Shown here piece by piece: positions 46,295 to 58,851 of a stretch of 64,000 nt of DNA. Each line of letters opens with the position of its first letter. The first letter of the stretch is position 1. A program made the position numbers and the translations under genes. The DNA is from Daedaleopsis sinensis (taxonomy: Eukaryota; Basidiomycota; Agaricomycetes; Polyporales; Polyporaceae), in assembly GCA_033807695.1 (NCBI GenBank), contig CM066301.1:372001-436000 (forward strand), written 5' to 3'. Below the pieces are notes generated by a model, which worked only from the letters and a program-made list of their open reading frames with translations, did no database searches and was not told where the DNA came from.

Positions 46295-48783
46295 TGTAGT
46301 TAACAACGTAGCCGACTGAGGGGGCGCGGGTGGTACTCTGGTGCGGGCGGGCGAGCTGGTACTGAGGGACAGTTGTATAGCCAGTGCCCATGTACAGTAG
46401 ATACAGCCGTAGTCCAATACAAGCTCGTTCAAATCCTGCTAGAGATCACAAAGTCCGTTCGTTGAAATGCGCGTCCGCCGTCAAAGAGAACGCCGTCCGA
46501 CTCTGGGCGCCTATGCTGCCACCGCTCTTGGCTCCCGACCACCACCATGCCTCGACCGCCGACTCTCTGCCCGCTCTCCCGCTGCTCTTCGAGGTGCCCG
46601 ACACGCTTCTGGCTCTGGACTAGCTGAGACTCACCTGGATCTGGACCTCTGGGCTGCCTGACCACTGCACTCATCCCGCCCTCATCTGCCCGTCTCCCGC
46701 ATACCGTGCTTGAACTGTCTGTGCCCGGGCTCGGAGGAAAATTCGTACCGTTAACGGCACGTGCTTGTACCGCGAGCTGCGTCTACGAGGGACTGCGCAC
46801 CTCGGTACCGTGCTGGGAACACGAGCCGCATGCGCGAAGGGAGGGATAGTACTCACCACGTCAGTAATTACCCCTTCCGCTCTCCCCGTTGCCCAAACGT
46901 CCAAGCCCCTCCATCCGTGCGTGACATCTCCGTACCGTACTCACCTGCGCTTCACAGCAGCCGGCCGTCGTCGCCATGACGCCTGCTGTCGAATCCGCAC
47001 GCCGCTTTCGAATGCGGCGAGTGGCTTCTCCTGTGAGTAAATCCGCGAGCATACGAACTAGCAGTACACTCACCAGGGAGGACCAGGTCTTCGTGCCCAG
47101 CCACACACTCTCGCGCCGTCTTCCGCGCGCCCGCGCAGCCGTACCGTCGGGTTGCGGAGGCTCTGCTGTAGGTGACGTGTCAGTACCGTTCGCGCTCGGC
47201 ATGTGCTAACAGTAAGGACTCCGTGTCACGCAGGTGAGCACAGTCCGAGCTTCACGGTGAGCGCAGTTCCTAGTCGGCCACGGAAGACGCGCGGTGCACC
47301 CGCTCTCCCGGAGTCGGGAGAACGCGTGGCGTGAGGCTCCTACCGGGACACGACCCCGGTGCGATAGCGTCCCCGAAACGCGAGCCTGGCTGCGAGCAAC
47401 GAGCGTCCGGGAGTGTTGCACAGCGGCGGGCACGACGACGCTCTCCTGGGAGCCCGCCCCTCGGGAGGGCTGCACGTCATCGGTACCGACGACGCCCGCC
47501 GGGAGCCTCTCGTCGGCGGGCGGCGAGCGCATGCGAGCGTTGGGCACGTCGATGGGAGTGACGAGCTTCCGGCGGGAGCCGGACACGTGCGCCTCCCACA
47601 TTCACGCGTACTGTCACACACATCCGTCTGCGCAAAGCAGATGAGGAGCCCGGGATGTCCGTGATGGGCGAGAGTGCCTGCACAGCAGCACGCAGACACA
47701 GTCTGCGCTCCGAGCCTCCCGGAGGAGACTCGGAGCGTAGTCCTGCTTCGAGATATTCGCGCAGAATCGCAGCATCGAGAAGATAAATGGTTTCTTCTCT
47801 GCGGGTGCGTACTGCTGTCACACCCTCTCGCACGACACGGCCAAGGACCGTGGCCGTCTGTCCGCGCAATCAAGGGCTCATCCGGGGAGCTCACGACATC
47901 CGGACCGCGACACAGATCACGGTACGCGAGACGACAGTCTTATGCCCGCGCAGTGGACGTGACGTCTCCCTCGGGCCTGGACATCGACGTGGGGTGTCCT
48001 GCGTGCTGTTGCACCAGACGACACGCATCTCGGGCCCGTCCACATAGCACGGGCGGGCCCGCAGAAACAAGGGTACCGAGGAGCTCAAAGAGAAGAAGGT
48101 AAGGACTCACCACAGATTCTGTGCGTTGTAGGGTGCAGCGGCCTCGACAGGAGCTAGTAGTGAGGATGAGCAGTGGGTGTCCAGGACACGGAGTGCGAGC
48201 AATGGGGGGAGGAGGGAAAAGGGTGAAGGGGGGGAAAGTAGGAAGCGGGAGAGTGTGCATCAGACGTATGTAGCTAGTAATCCCACGTTCGTGGCGCGCC
48301 TGCGCATAGCGGTAATTACCACAATCAGAGCGCATTTATCGTCGCGTCTTAACCAATCTGTGGAACTCAGCCAGTGTGAGATTGCGATCCGAATCGGAGT
48401 CTTCCGCGCTGCCTTCAGAATATCACTCGCCGTCACGAATAAATGTGTCCAGGCTACTACAGCAGAGTCAGTAGTAGTACTTGGATCTACTGCTGGTAAT
48501 ATGAGCCTATTCTGAGTAGATGTGTAGTTAAACTTGAGGCTAGCCAGCAGGAGGTTGGCAAGGAGATGTGCCTGCCCGTCTGGCCGGCTCGTATGGTGTC
48601 CCTTCCGCCGCCGATCCGGTCGAGCGGAGATCATTATTGTACCGTTCCGCATCACGTACTACCTCTTCGAGTCCCCGTGAGCCGTACCGTTCTTCGAAGG
48701 CTGCCCTGCTCACAGAAATTCAATGTGGTCATCGACGCGACTGCTTGCAATAGCATCTACTATGTACAACATAGTTGAAAACA

Positions 48784-49526
48784 CTAGTAGACAGTCCACT
48801 GGCACTCGGAGATGCTCGAGTCCGGGTCAGACATCATAGCACGGTACATACGACGTCCCCGCTCCACCTGACGCGCCATCCGCCACGACTCCTCGTCCGG
48901 GAACTCAGAGATCGCCTCGACCTCACGCCGGCACTCCTCGTCCACCTCCGCCTCCACCGCGTCTGTGACGATCGCCGCAGACTTGGGCAGCTGCGGGAAG
49001 TTCATGGGATCGCTCACCGGACGAAGGCGACGTTCGCCGCGGTCGGACCGAGCAGCCCTCTCGGGAATCCCGCTGTGGCGCTCGCTCGGCGCGGCCAAGA
49101 GCGGATTCTTGACCGCCGCCCGACGGTCCTCGTCCGGGACGGCCACAAAGCCCATCTGGCCCGTCTCCCAGAGCGTGAGGAGCAGGCCGATGCGGGCGCG
49201 CCCGGTGAGCTCCTTGTTGCTGAGGTTCGTGAACGGGAGAGAGGGCGGCCAGCCGATGAGCTCAAGCCCGAGCTCGATGTAGATCTTGAGCACGTACGTG
49301 CGGAGCGACCAGCACATCCGCACCACGCGGCCTCCCGAGCGAATCGCTGTACGAGCAAATGTCCGTCACGACGAGGGCAGAAGCACAGATGCGAATGCGT
49401 ACCGAGGTGCGCATTGACGAGCTTGCGGAACGTACTCCGCATCGCAAGCTCGCGGCGCGCGAAGCCTGAACCTCGCGCAGTCTCGCCCAGAGTGTACCTG
49501 CGGCCCCGGCGATTTCGGCGTGTCAT
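48784..49526 (-). CDS. Array gene B, unit 2 (228 aa)
   Basis: Exons 49403-49526 and 48784-49346, identical in layout and protein to unit 1. Confidence 0.66.
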
Positions 49527-51745
49527 GGACGTCGAGCGAGTCGGAGCTGTTGGGACGAAGGTGAGAGGAGAGGAGAGGAGCATGCATGCGGAACGTACAG
49601 ATGAACGGGGAGCTCGAACGAAGTGCAGGAGGGCTGCGGGGTGGTAAGAGGAAAGTGACAAGTAAGTAACGGTTTATGAGCCGAGTTCGCGCGACGCTCA
49701 CTGGCAGCGCTCAGTACCCTGTAGGCCATGCACGCATGCTCGCCTACCGCTTCTGCCGATATTCCTAGGCCCCAATTATTTACATCATGGCGTCATGGCA
49801 CTTCGAATGTTTCCGAAGTGCATCTCGAGCCCTTTGCGACACGACTCCCGGAACTCTGCGCAGTCAAGCACGAGAGACTTGCTTGTTGAGCTTCGTACCA
49901 GCCACCTCTGTTGCCAGTAAGTGCTGGCTGTCAGAATGCACGTCAGGGTGAAAGCCTACGGTACGTGCTCCCTGTAGCAGAGACCCGGCGGCCGCTCGTA
50001 CGAGAAACGGACACACATGATTCTCGTACCGTTCCCAATCGCCCGGAACGATCTCACGGAGCTCCAGATTGTCGTGTAGGATCGGGGATCTCGTCGCGGT
50101 TCAGCGGGAGACTAGTACTGTAGCGAGGAGAAGTGATATTAGGGTGAAACTGAGTTGTGTTAGGCACCAATGTCAGTACGTACCGTGCCCGGATTCATCG
50201 GATATCTCCTGCGCATTGTAAGCACACGACACTGTAGCGATGCGCTGCAGCTGAGACGTCTATGTGCGTATCGACTCGACGATGTGTGCAGCTCACCCGG
50301 ATGCTGAAGGAATGTTCAAGTTAGTAGTTGCGGAATAGCCTCGGGACTCCTGAGCGGGAGACATTCTCTTGGTGACGACACATGCACATAGAATCCACAA
50401 TGAGGTGAGTCTAACTTTTGATTCGCGGAATGGACACGTACATATTCTGCCGATCGGCCGTCTGTTGTGCCACGGCCAGTAATTTGCAAAGAGCGTAGCA
50501 CGAACTAACTCTTCGGGGACAGATGCGGTCGCTACGCGCACACCCGGAGGAGTCGGGGGTGGTTACAGCGACCGATTGGACCAGCAAGACGCGTCTATTC
50601 ATAATTCGACCCTATCTTTCACGGCGCGAGCCTTCATGTGTCTAGATCTGTACGCGAGACCAAAAGTCAATACATTACGAATGGGTGCAACGATCCCTGT
50701 GTGCAGAGAATACGCACCTCTATAGTATGTGCGCATCCTTGCTTGTCTGGCCATATGCATGCACAGACCTCCAGTCGGCAGTCGTAAGCTCGCATGAATC
50801 CAGACATAATCCCTGCGCGCTGCAACCGCACCTTCGCGCAGGGCTTCCTCCTTGCTGAAACGCGCCAAGTGCTGGAGCGACGCAGCGGCTGCACATAATC
50901 AGCACCAGCAACCCGGTGCCGTTCGCCCTGCGTTCGCCACACCCGATGTACCTGACAGCAGCCTGACAGGCGTTGTAACGCTTGAGGAGAAGAGCGGTTG
51001 GTACGGCATCGGGGGTCCAGTTGTCCCTGCATCAGAAGTCTCTAGGCTCGGGTCTGCTCCTCGAATGAACGAGCGGGTCGCGCAGGCGAACCATGACTGC
51101 CGCGGTGACTGTTAGCCTCGGCGTATGCGCAGGCTTCGTCTGCTCCATAGACCCCTCGAGTCCGACGAACGACACGGCCCCTCGCGCGGAACGAGCCCTG
51201 TAGCATGGCAGCCGGTCAGCAGCCCTGTGCGGACGACGTATCGCAGCGGCACGAATGGTACGCACCGCGATCATGAGCTCATCGCGCTCCCATATCAATA
51301 ATTAGAGCACAACGGAGCATCAGACTCCGCATATTGCGCATTAGCCACGCCCGAGGTGTCCGGGAAGGAGAGCCGACGCTTGTGCTTTAGGCCCGATCGC
51401 CCCGTTGACAACAAATTCGTGCGCGCGCGGCCCCTGGAGATGTGCAAGAGTACAAGAGTCCGCGGGACGCGTCGCCCGGGCGCATTGCACCCTCCACGAC
51501 CACGACCTCGCTCCTCTCCCACCGGGCGTGGTGAGTCCACCCATCTCGCACCCGGAACGACTCCGAGTCGGTCCCTGCCACTCGCATTTCGCAGGTGCGT
51601 CGGCCATGTCCTCGTGCCCGCGGCGATACCTGCTCACCGTCGTCTCGCATCAGCAGACTTGCGCTGTAAGAGCACAGATCGACGGTACGCACCTGGCGCT
51701 TTCTGCTCGCGGATCTCTCTCACCCACTGCCTTCACGATGCGCAG

Positions 51746-52628
51746 GACCCGGACTCGTGCAAGGTGGTCTGAGTGACGGTACGGTCATCAGCGCAGACCG
51801 AAGGTCACGGTACGCGATTTCCGCTCTGTGGACATGCCCTCACTCACCTACTCTCTTCGCTTCATGCGCAGGGCACGGTACAGTCGCCCACGCTCGCGCT
51901 TGCTTTTGGTTCACGAGCCGCGAGCGTGATTCGTCACGGCCGCGGCCGCGGACTCATCTCCGAGTCCTCGGGCTTGCACGGTAAGAGCACGTACTCTGCG
52001 CTCGCACCTCTCACCCACTCGCTTCACGAAATCCGCAGGACCCCGGACTTGTTCGAGTTGATCTGGGCGACGGTACGGCCATCAGCACAGACCGAAGCTC
52101 ACGGTACGCGATTTCCTCTCTGAACATCGCCTCACTCACCTACTCTCTTCGCTTTATGCCCAGGACACGGTCGCTCGCCCTTGCTCTTGGTTCACGAGCC
52201 GCGAGCGTGACTTGTCGGGGCCGCGGCCGCGGCCTCAGGCTCATCTTCGAGTCCTCGGGCTTCCACGGTAAGTGTCCGGGTCGAACGTCCTCTGCAGCGC
52301 ACCTCTCACCCACCTGCTTCACGACATGCGCAGGGCCCCGGACCCGCCGGCGTGCGAGTTGGTCTCGGTCACGGTACGATTATCAGCACAGACCGAAGGT
52401 CATGGTACGTGATTTCCGCTCTGTGGACACAGTGCCCTCACTCACCCACTCTCTTCGCTCCAGCTCCATGCGCACACGGTACGATCGTGCACGGTCGCCC
52501 TCGCCCTCGGTTCACGAGCCGCGTGCGTGTCTTGCAGCCGCCTCGCCTCCTCGCGGATGCACCAGCCTCGCGCGAACACTCGGAACGAGGACGTTCCGCG
52601 CACGCCCGTCGTCCCCGCACCCCGGGCC
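51746..52628 (+). repeat. Nested 295 bp module, three copies, unit 2
   Basis: Anchors at 51795, 52089 and 52390; the same as in unit 1. Confidence 0.8.
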
Positions 52629-53898
52629 CGCCCTCCGCGCTCGCCGTCCGGGTGAGTCCAGCCGTGCGCTATCCGTCGTCGGGCGTCGATTGAGCTGCAG
52701 CGTTCTGCAGCGCGGACTCGGATGGCAGAGGGCGAGCTCGTGCTCACTGTCCAGTCGATCAGCAGATGTGCACGGTGACGGTACGAGTGGCATGAGCTGA
52801 GCGGACGAGAGGTACGTACCGTGCAGTGCGCTCTCTGGTCATTCCACCTCACTCACGCTACACGCGCGCAGGGCCTGCGAGCAAGTGACTCACGACGGTA
52901 CGACCTTCCGCCCACCCTGCCCCGCGTTCGTCGTTGACGCATCCGTCTTGCAGCGATCGCGGGCCCGCCGTCGTTCGATCGGCTCTCGACGGGGCGGTAC
53001 GTTTTCTCGTGCTCGTACCGGACTCGCATCGGACGCGAGGGCTCTTCGTGCGAGTTTATAAGAGCGCTCGTGGGAGGTGACTGGAAGTACGAAGGGTGCG
53101 CATGCGCGCATCGTATTATATAGGTGACTACAACGTACATAGATTAGCGGCTTCCATCGGGATCTGTCGACTCCGGACTAGATACGGTACGTGCTCTCCT
53201 CAGCCGCAGCTCGAGACTGACGCGATGCGACAGCGTCGAGTCGGAATGGAGCAGCGGGAGGACGCGGGAGGGATCGGATGCGAACGGGGTACGCACCTTG
53301 TCGGTTCGCGCAGCGTGCGTAGTCGCTCACTCTCGTGTTCGACAGGGAGTGTGCAGATGCGGCAGCGGGCATCGGGCGGACGCAGGGGACGCGGAAGCGG
53401 ATACGGTACGCACCTTCTCGTTCCGGATGCGTAAGTCGCAGAGTTACTCGTCGTGCTTGACTGCTTGCTGACTGCGCCCGTATAAGTCAGGAAGTAGTTA
53501 GAGCGAGTGAATAGACGATAGGTACGTTACTGGTGCGTAGCGTAGTCCTGCTGTCGCGCCGCCCAAGGGCCGGCTTGAGGGTGTTGACCGGTCACCGTCG
53601 AGGGATCCGTTTGAGACCTGAAAGCGGACGCACGAGGGCAGACAAAGGCGGCTGGGCGTCGTAGTGAGGCGGAGAGCGCGAGAGGCGGAGAGCGACAGTG
53701 TGAGACGGCGGAGTTGCAGAGCGAGGGACGTGTGCGAGTCGGAGCGACAGATGACGTCTGCGTGCCCGGTGCGTGCCCGGTCAAGGCCGTCGACGGGGGC
53801 CGTTGAGTGCGCTGAGTGGGAGAGACCGATTTTGAGGTGGAGAGCGGAGAGTAGGGAGCCTGAGCTGTGTCGTCTAGAGCGTCGTCTAGAGCGAATGT

Positions 53899-53932
53899 GA
53901 GTGCGCATACAGCGCGAGTGCGCATACAGCGC
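53899..53932 (+). repeat. 17 bp word, two copies (end of unit 2)
   Basis: Two perfect tandem copies of gagtgcgcatacagcgc. Confidence 0.95.
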
Positions 53933-54389
53933 GTCTCAACGCGCAGGCTAGCAGTGCGCTCGCGGCTGTCCATCCATGACATCACCGCAACGTCGAGCAT
54001 GACGTGCGCGCGCTCGGTGTCATCCATCTGGGTGTGATTATTCTCTCCGTGTGCTGCAGCGCACGCTACGCGCCTGGCAGACAAGGAACTTGAAGGAGGT
54101 ACAAATGCGCATCGTCGTCGTGGAACAAGAGTCGAGCGCCAATAAGTGCCCGAAACGGGCGTCTCGCTCGCCGCGATCACAAGACGTGAAATGGTTGGGG
54201 GAGGCGTGTCTAACGTTAACCTTCACACTACTTGCACTCGTTATTATCATCGGAATCCCAGATCCCCACACTCTCTTTCTCCCTCTCTCCACATCGACGG
54301 GCTGCGCTGGTCGTCGTTCGCCACGTCCTGCTCGTCGTCGTCAACGTCCTGCTCGCCGTTTCCCGCGTTCCGCTCGCCTATCGCCCGCC

Positions 54390-55520
54390 ATGCAACTCCT
54401 CTGTCCGTCGTCCTCCCGCCCGGTCAAGACAAAGGCGACACGGTCCCTCAAGGTGCACTTCAAGCTGCCCGTCACCAAGGCGGTCCCGACGGTCTCCGTC
54501 ACCAACGCCAACGCCAACGCAGCGTACGTGAGCACCGCCCACGGCTCCTCCGAGCTCTCCGAGGTATCCTCCCCAAGCACCATCCCATTCCCCTCTTCGC
54601 CCATCCCTTGTCCCTCTCGCAAGAGGGCCATCAGCGAGGATGCATACCCACAAGATGCCCATGACGCAGACGCTTCCATGGACGTGGACGAGCCCGGGGC
54701 CGAGCCCGAACGGAAGGGTAACGCGCTTCCGTTCCACCGCCGTATCTCCCACATCGACATCCTCCGCCGACGCTCCGGATCCAAGGCCTACCTCCCCGCC
54801 TCCCACTTGCACACCGACGCCCACCCGTCCCGCAAGTCCCACCACACACATGTAGTACCCGACAGGCCCGCACCGCCCCCGCCCTTCCACTCGCACGACG
54901 GCCCAGCGAAGAAGAAGCCGGCCATCCGCCGCGAGAGCATGAGTGCGGGCACGCCGCTGCCGCCCAGCAGGACCGCCCGCAAGGCGAAGCGTGTGCTCGC
55001 AGACGCACAGTTCCTGGCGTCCATGCATAGCAGCATCGCGCTGCAGGTCCGTGCGCGGATGAATGATGGGAACCCGGGTGGCGCGGACGAGTGCGCGGCG
55101 CAGGATGCGGTCCTCGCCGAGCGCATCTGGCACACGCTCCTCGACATGGGCTACAAGCCCGTCCCCATTGGCGAACCTGCAAGCACGCCTGCCCCCTCGC
55201 CTCCGCCGACTAGCAGCGACCCGGCGCGCGAAGCAGCGGAACGGGCGGCCCGGCGGACGATGGCGGTGTCCTCGACTCCCCTCGTCGCGCAGGACCTCGC
55301 GCAGGCCTCGACCGGGCCACTGTCTGTGCCCCAGCTTGTTGCCGTCCTGACGATGCGCCATCGCGACCGCTCGGCGACGCGTGCACGCTCGCTGTCCAGG
55401 AAACGTACTGGGGAGGAGCGTCCGTCGCGCTGTGATGGACACGCTGCACGCGACGCGTTGAGTAGGACTGTCCCGTTTTGGACATGGAAGCGCCGGGCTC
55501 GCGGGGTGGGGGCGGGGTGA
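54390..55520 (+). CDS. Array gene A, unit 3 (376 aa)
   Basis: Third copy, protein identical to the unit 2 copy. Its intactness in every unit means either very recent duplication or selection and gene conversion keeping it intact. Confidence 0.72.
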   Translation: MQLLCPSSSRPVKTKATRSLKVHFKLPVTKAVPTVSVTNANANAAYVSTAHGSSELSEVSSPSTIPFPSSPIPCPSRKRAISEDAYPQDAHDADASMDVDEPGAEPERKGNALPFHRRISHIDILRRRSGSKAYLPASHLHTDAHPSRKSHHTHVVPDRPAPPPPFHSHDGPAKKKPAIRRESMSAGTPLPPSRTARKAKRVLADAQFLASMHSSIALQVRARMNDGNPGGADECAAQDAVLAERIWHTLLDMGYKPVPIGEPASTPAPSPPPTSSDPAREAAERAARRTMAVSSTPLVAQDLAQASTGPLSVPQLVAVLTMRHRDRSATRARSLSRKRTGEERPSRCDGHAARDALSRTVPFWTWKRRARGVGAG

Positions 55521-55559
55521 AAACGTACCGTTGGCAATGCTTGGGAAAGAGCGCATAGG

Positions 55560-55619
55560 TAACTACCTACTCCACCAGTTAACTACCTACTCCACCAGTT
55601 AACTACCTATTCCACCAGG
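55560..55619 (+). repeat. 20 bp word, three copies, unit 3
   Basis: Same as in unit 1. Confidence 0.85.
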
Positions 55620-58108
55620 TGTAGTTAACAACGTAGCCGACTGAGGGGGCGCGGGTGGTACTCTGGTGCGGGCGGGCGAGCTGGTACTGAGGGACAGTTG
55701 TATAGCCAGTGCCCATGTACAGTAGATACAGCCGTAGTCCAATACAAGCTCGTTCAAATCCTGCTAGAGATCACAAAGTCCGTTCGTTGAAATGCGCGTC
55801 CGCCGTCAAAGAGAACGCCGTCCGACTCTGGGCGCCTATGCTGCCACCGCTCTTGGCTCCCGACCACCACCATGCCTCGACCGCCGACTCTCTGCCCGCT
55901 CTCCCGCTGCTCTTCGAGGTGCCCGACACGCTTCTGGCTCTGGACTAGCTGAGACTCACCTGGATCTGGACCTCTGGGCTGCCTGACCACTGCACTCATC
56001 CCGCCCTCATCTGCCCGTCTCCCGCATACCGTGCTTGAACTGTCTGTGCCCGGGCTCGGAGGAAAATTCGTACCGTTAACGGCACGTGCTTGTACCGCGA
56101 GCTGCGTCTACGAGGGACTGCGCACCTCGGTACCGTGCTGGGAACACGAGCCGCATGCGCGAAGGGAGGGATAGTACTCACCACGTCAGTAATTACCCCT
56201 TCCGCTCTCCCCGTTGCCCAAACGTCCAAGCCCCTCCATCCGTGCGTGACATCTCCGTACCGTACTCACCTGCGCTTCACAGCAGCCGGCCGTCGTCGCC
56301 ATGACGCCTGCTGTCGAATCCGCACGCCGCTTTCGAATGCGGCGAGTGGCTTCTCCTGTGAGTAAATCCGCGAGCATACGAACTAGCAGTACACTCACCA
56401 GGGAGGACCAGGTCTTCGTGCCCAGCCACACACTCTCGCGCCGTCTTCCGCGCGCCCGCGCAGCCGTACCGTCGGGTTGCGGAGGCTCTGCTGTAGGTGA
56501 CGTGTCAGTACCGTTCGCGCTCGGCATGTGCTAACAGTAAGGACTCCGTGTCACGCAGGTGAGCACAGTCCGAGCTTCACGGTGAGCGCAGTTCCTAGTC
56601 GGCCACGGAAGACGCGCGGTGCACCCGCTCTCCCGGAGTCGGGAGAACGCGTGGCGTGAGGCTCCTACCGGGACACGACCCCGGTGCGATAGCGTCCCCG
56701 AAACGCGAGCCTGGCTGCGAGCAACGAGCGTCCGGGAGTGTTGCACAGCGGCGGGCACGACGACGCTCTCCTGGGAGCCCGCCCCTCGGGAGGGCTGCAC
56801 GTCATCGGTACCGACGACGCCCGCCGGGAGCCTCTCGTCGGCGGGCGGCGAGCGCATGCGAGCGTTGGGCACGTCGATGGGAGTGACGAGCTTCCGGCGG
56901 GAGCCGGACACGTGCGCCTCCCACATTCACGCGTACTGTCACACACATCCGTCTGCGCAAAGCAGATGAGGAGCCCGGGATGTCCGTGATGGGCGAGAGT
57001 GCCTGCACAGCAGCACGCAGACACAGTCTGCGCTCCGAGCCTCCCGGAGGAGACTCGGAGCGTAGTCCTGCTTCGAGATATTCGCGCAGAATCGCAGCAT
57101 CGAGAAGATAAATGGTTTCTTCTCTGCGGGTGCGTACTGCTGTCACACCCTCTCGCACGACACGGCCAAGGACCGTGGCCGTCTGTCCGCGCAATCAAGG
57201 GCTCATCCGGGGAGCTCACGACATCCGGACCGCGACACAGATCACGGTACGCGAGACGACAGTCTTATGCCCGCGCAGTGGACGTGACGTCTCCCTCGGG
57301 CCTGGACATCGACGTGGGGTGTCCTGCGTGCTGTTGCACCAGACGACACGCATCTCGGGCCCGTCCACATAGCACGGGCGGGCCCGCAGAAACAAGGGTA
57401 CCGAGGAGCTCAAAGAGAAGAAGGTAAGGACTCACCACAGATTCTGTGCGTTGTAGGGTGCAGCGGCCTCGACAGGAGCTAGTAGTGAGGATGAGCAGTG
57501 GGTGTCCAGGACACGGAGTGCGAGCAATGGGGGGAGGAGGGAAAAGGGTGAAGGGGGGGAAAGTAGGAAGCGGGAGAGTGTGCATCAGACGTATGTAGCT
57601 AGTAATCCCACGTTCGTGGCGCGCCTGCGCATAGCGGTAATTACCACAATCAGAGCGCATTTATCGTCGCGTCTTAACCAATCTGTGGAACTCAGCCAGT
57701 GTGAGATTGCGATCCGAATCGGAGTCTTCCGCGCTGCCTTCAGAATATCACTCGCCGTCACGAATAAATGTGTCCAGGCTACTACAGCAGAGTCAGTAGT
57801 AGTACTTGGATCTACTGCTGGTAATATGAGCCTATTCTGAGTAGATGTGTAGTTAAACTTGAGGCTAGCCAGCAGGAGGTTGGCAAGGAGATGTGCCTGC
57901 CCGTCTGGCCGGCTCGTATGGTGTCCCTTCCGCCGCCGATCCGGTCGAGCGGAGATCATTATTGTACCGTTCCGCATCACGTACTACCTCTTCGAGTCCC
58001 CGTGAGCCGTACCGTTCTTCGAAGGCTGCCCTGCTCACAGAAATTCAATGTGGTCATCGACGCGACTGCTTGCAATAGCATCTACTATGTACAACATAGT
58101 TGAAAACA

Positions 58109-58851
58109 CTAGTAGACAGTCCACTGGCACTCGGAGATGCTCGAGTCCGGGTCAGACATCATAGCACGGTACATACGACGTCCCCGCTCCACCTGACGCG
58201 CCATCCGCCACGACTCCTCGTCCGGGAACTCAGAGATCGCCTCGACCTCACGCCGGCACTCCTCGTCCACCTCCGCCTCCACCGCGTCTGTGACGATCGC
58301 CGCAGACTTGGGCAGCTGCGGGAAGTTCATGGGATCGCTCACCGGACGAAGGCGACGTTCGCCGCGGTCGGACCGAGCAGCCCTCTCGGGAATCCCGCTG
58401 TGGCGCTCGCTCGGCGCGGCCAAGAGCGGATTCTTGACCGCCGCCCGACGGTCCTCGTCCGGGACGGCCACAAAGCCCATCTGGCCCGTCTCCCAGAGCG
58501 TGAGGAGCAGGCCGATGCGGGCGCGCCCGGTGAGCTCCTTGTTGCTGAGGTTCGTGAACGGGAGAGAGGGCGGCCAGCCGATGAGCTCAAGCCCGAGCTC
58601 GATGTAGATCTTGAGCACGTACGTGCGGAGCGACCAGCACATCCGCACCACGCGGCCTCCCGAGCGAATCGCTGTACGAGCAAATGTCCGTCACGACGAG
58701 GGCAGAAGCACAGATGCGAATGCGTACCGAGGTGCGCATTGACGAGCTTGCGGAACGTACTCCGCATCGCAAGCTCGCGGCGCGCGAAGCCTGAACCTCG
58801 CGCAGTCTCGCCCAGAGTGTACCTGCGGCCCCGGCGATTTCGGCGTGTCAT
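58109..58851 (-). CDS. Array gene B, unit 3 (228 aa)
   Basis: Exons 58728-58851 and 58109-58671, identical in layout and protein to unit 1. Unlike gene A, gene B shows no protein difference between unit 1 and the others. Confidence 0.66.

Larger units (their letters stand above)
44706..54030 (+). repeat. 9.3 kb tandem unit 2 (9,325 bp)
   Basis: Head-to-tail copy; practically identical to unit 3. It differs from unit 1 at scattered single bases (for example near 50480, 50552, 50592, 53090). It ends with two copies of the 17 bp word. Confidence 0.95.
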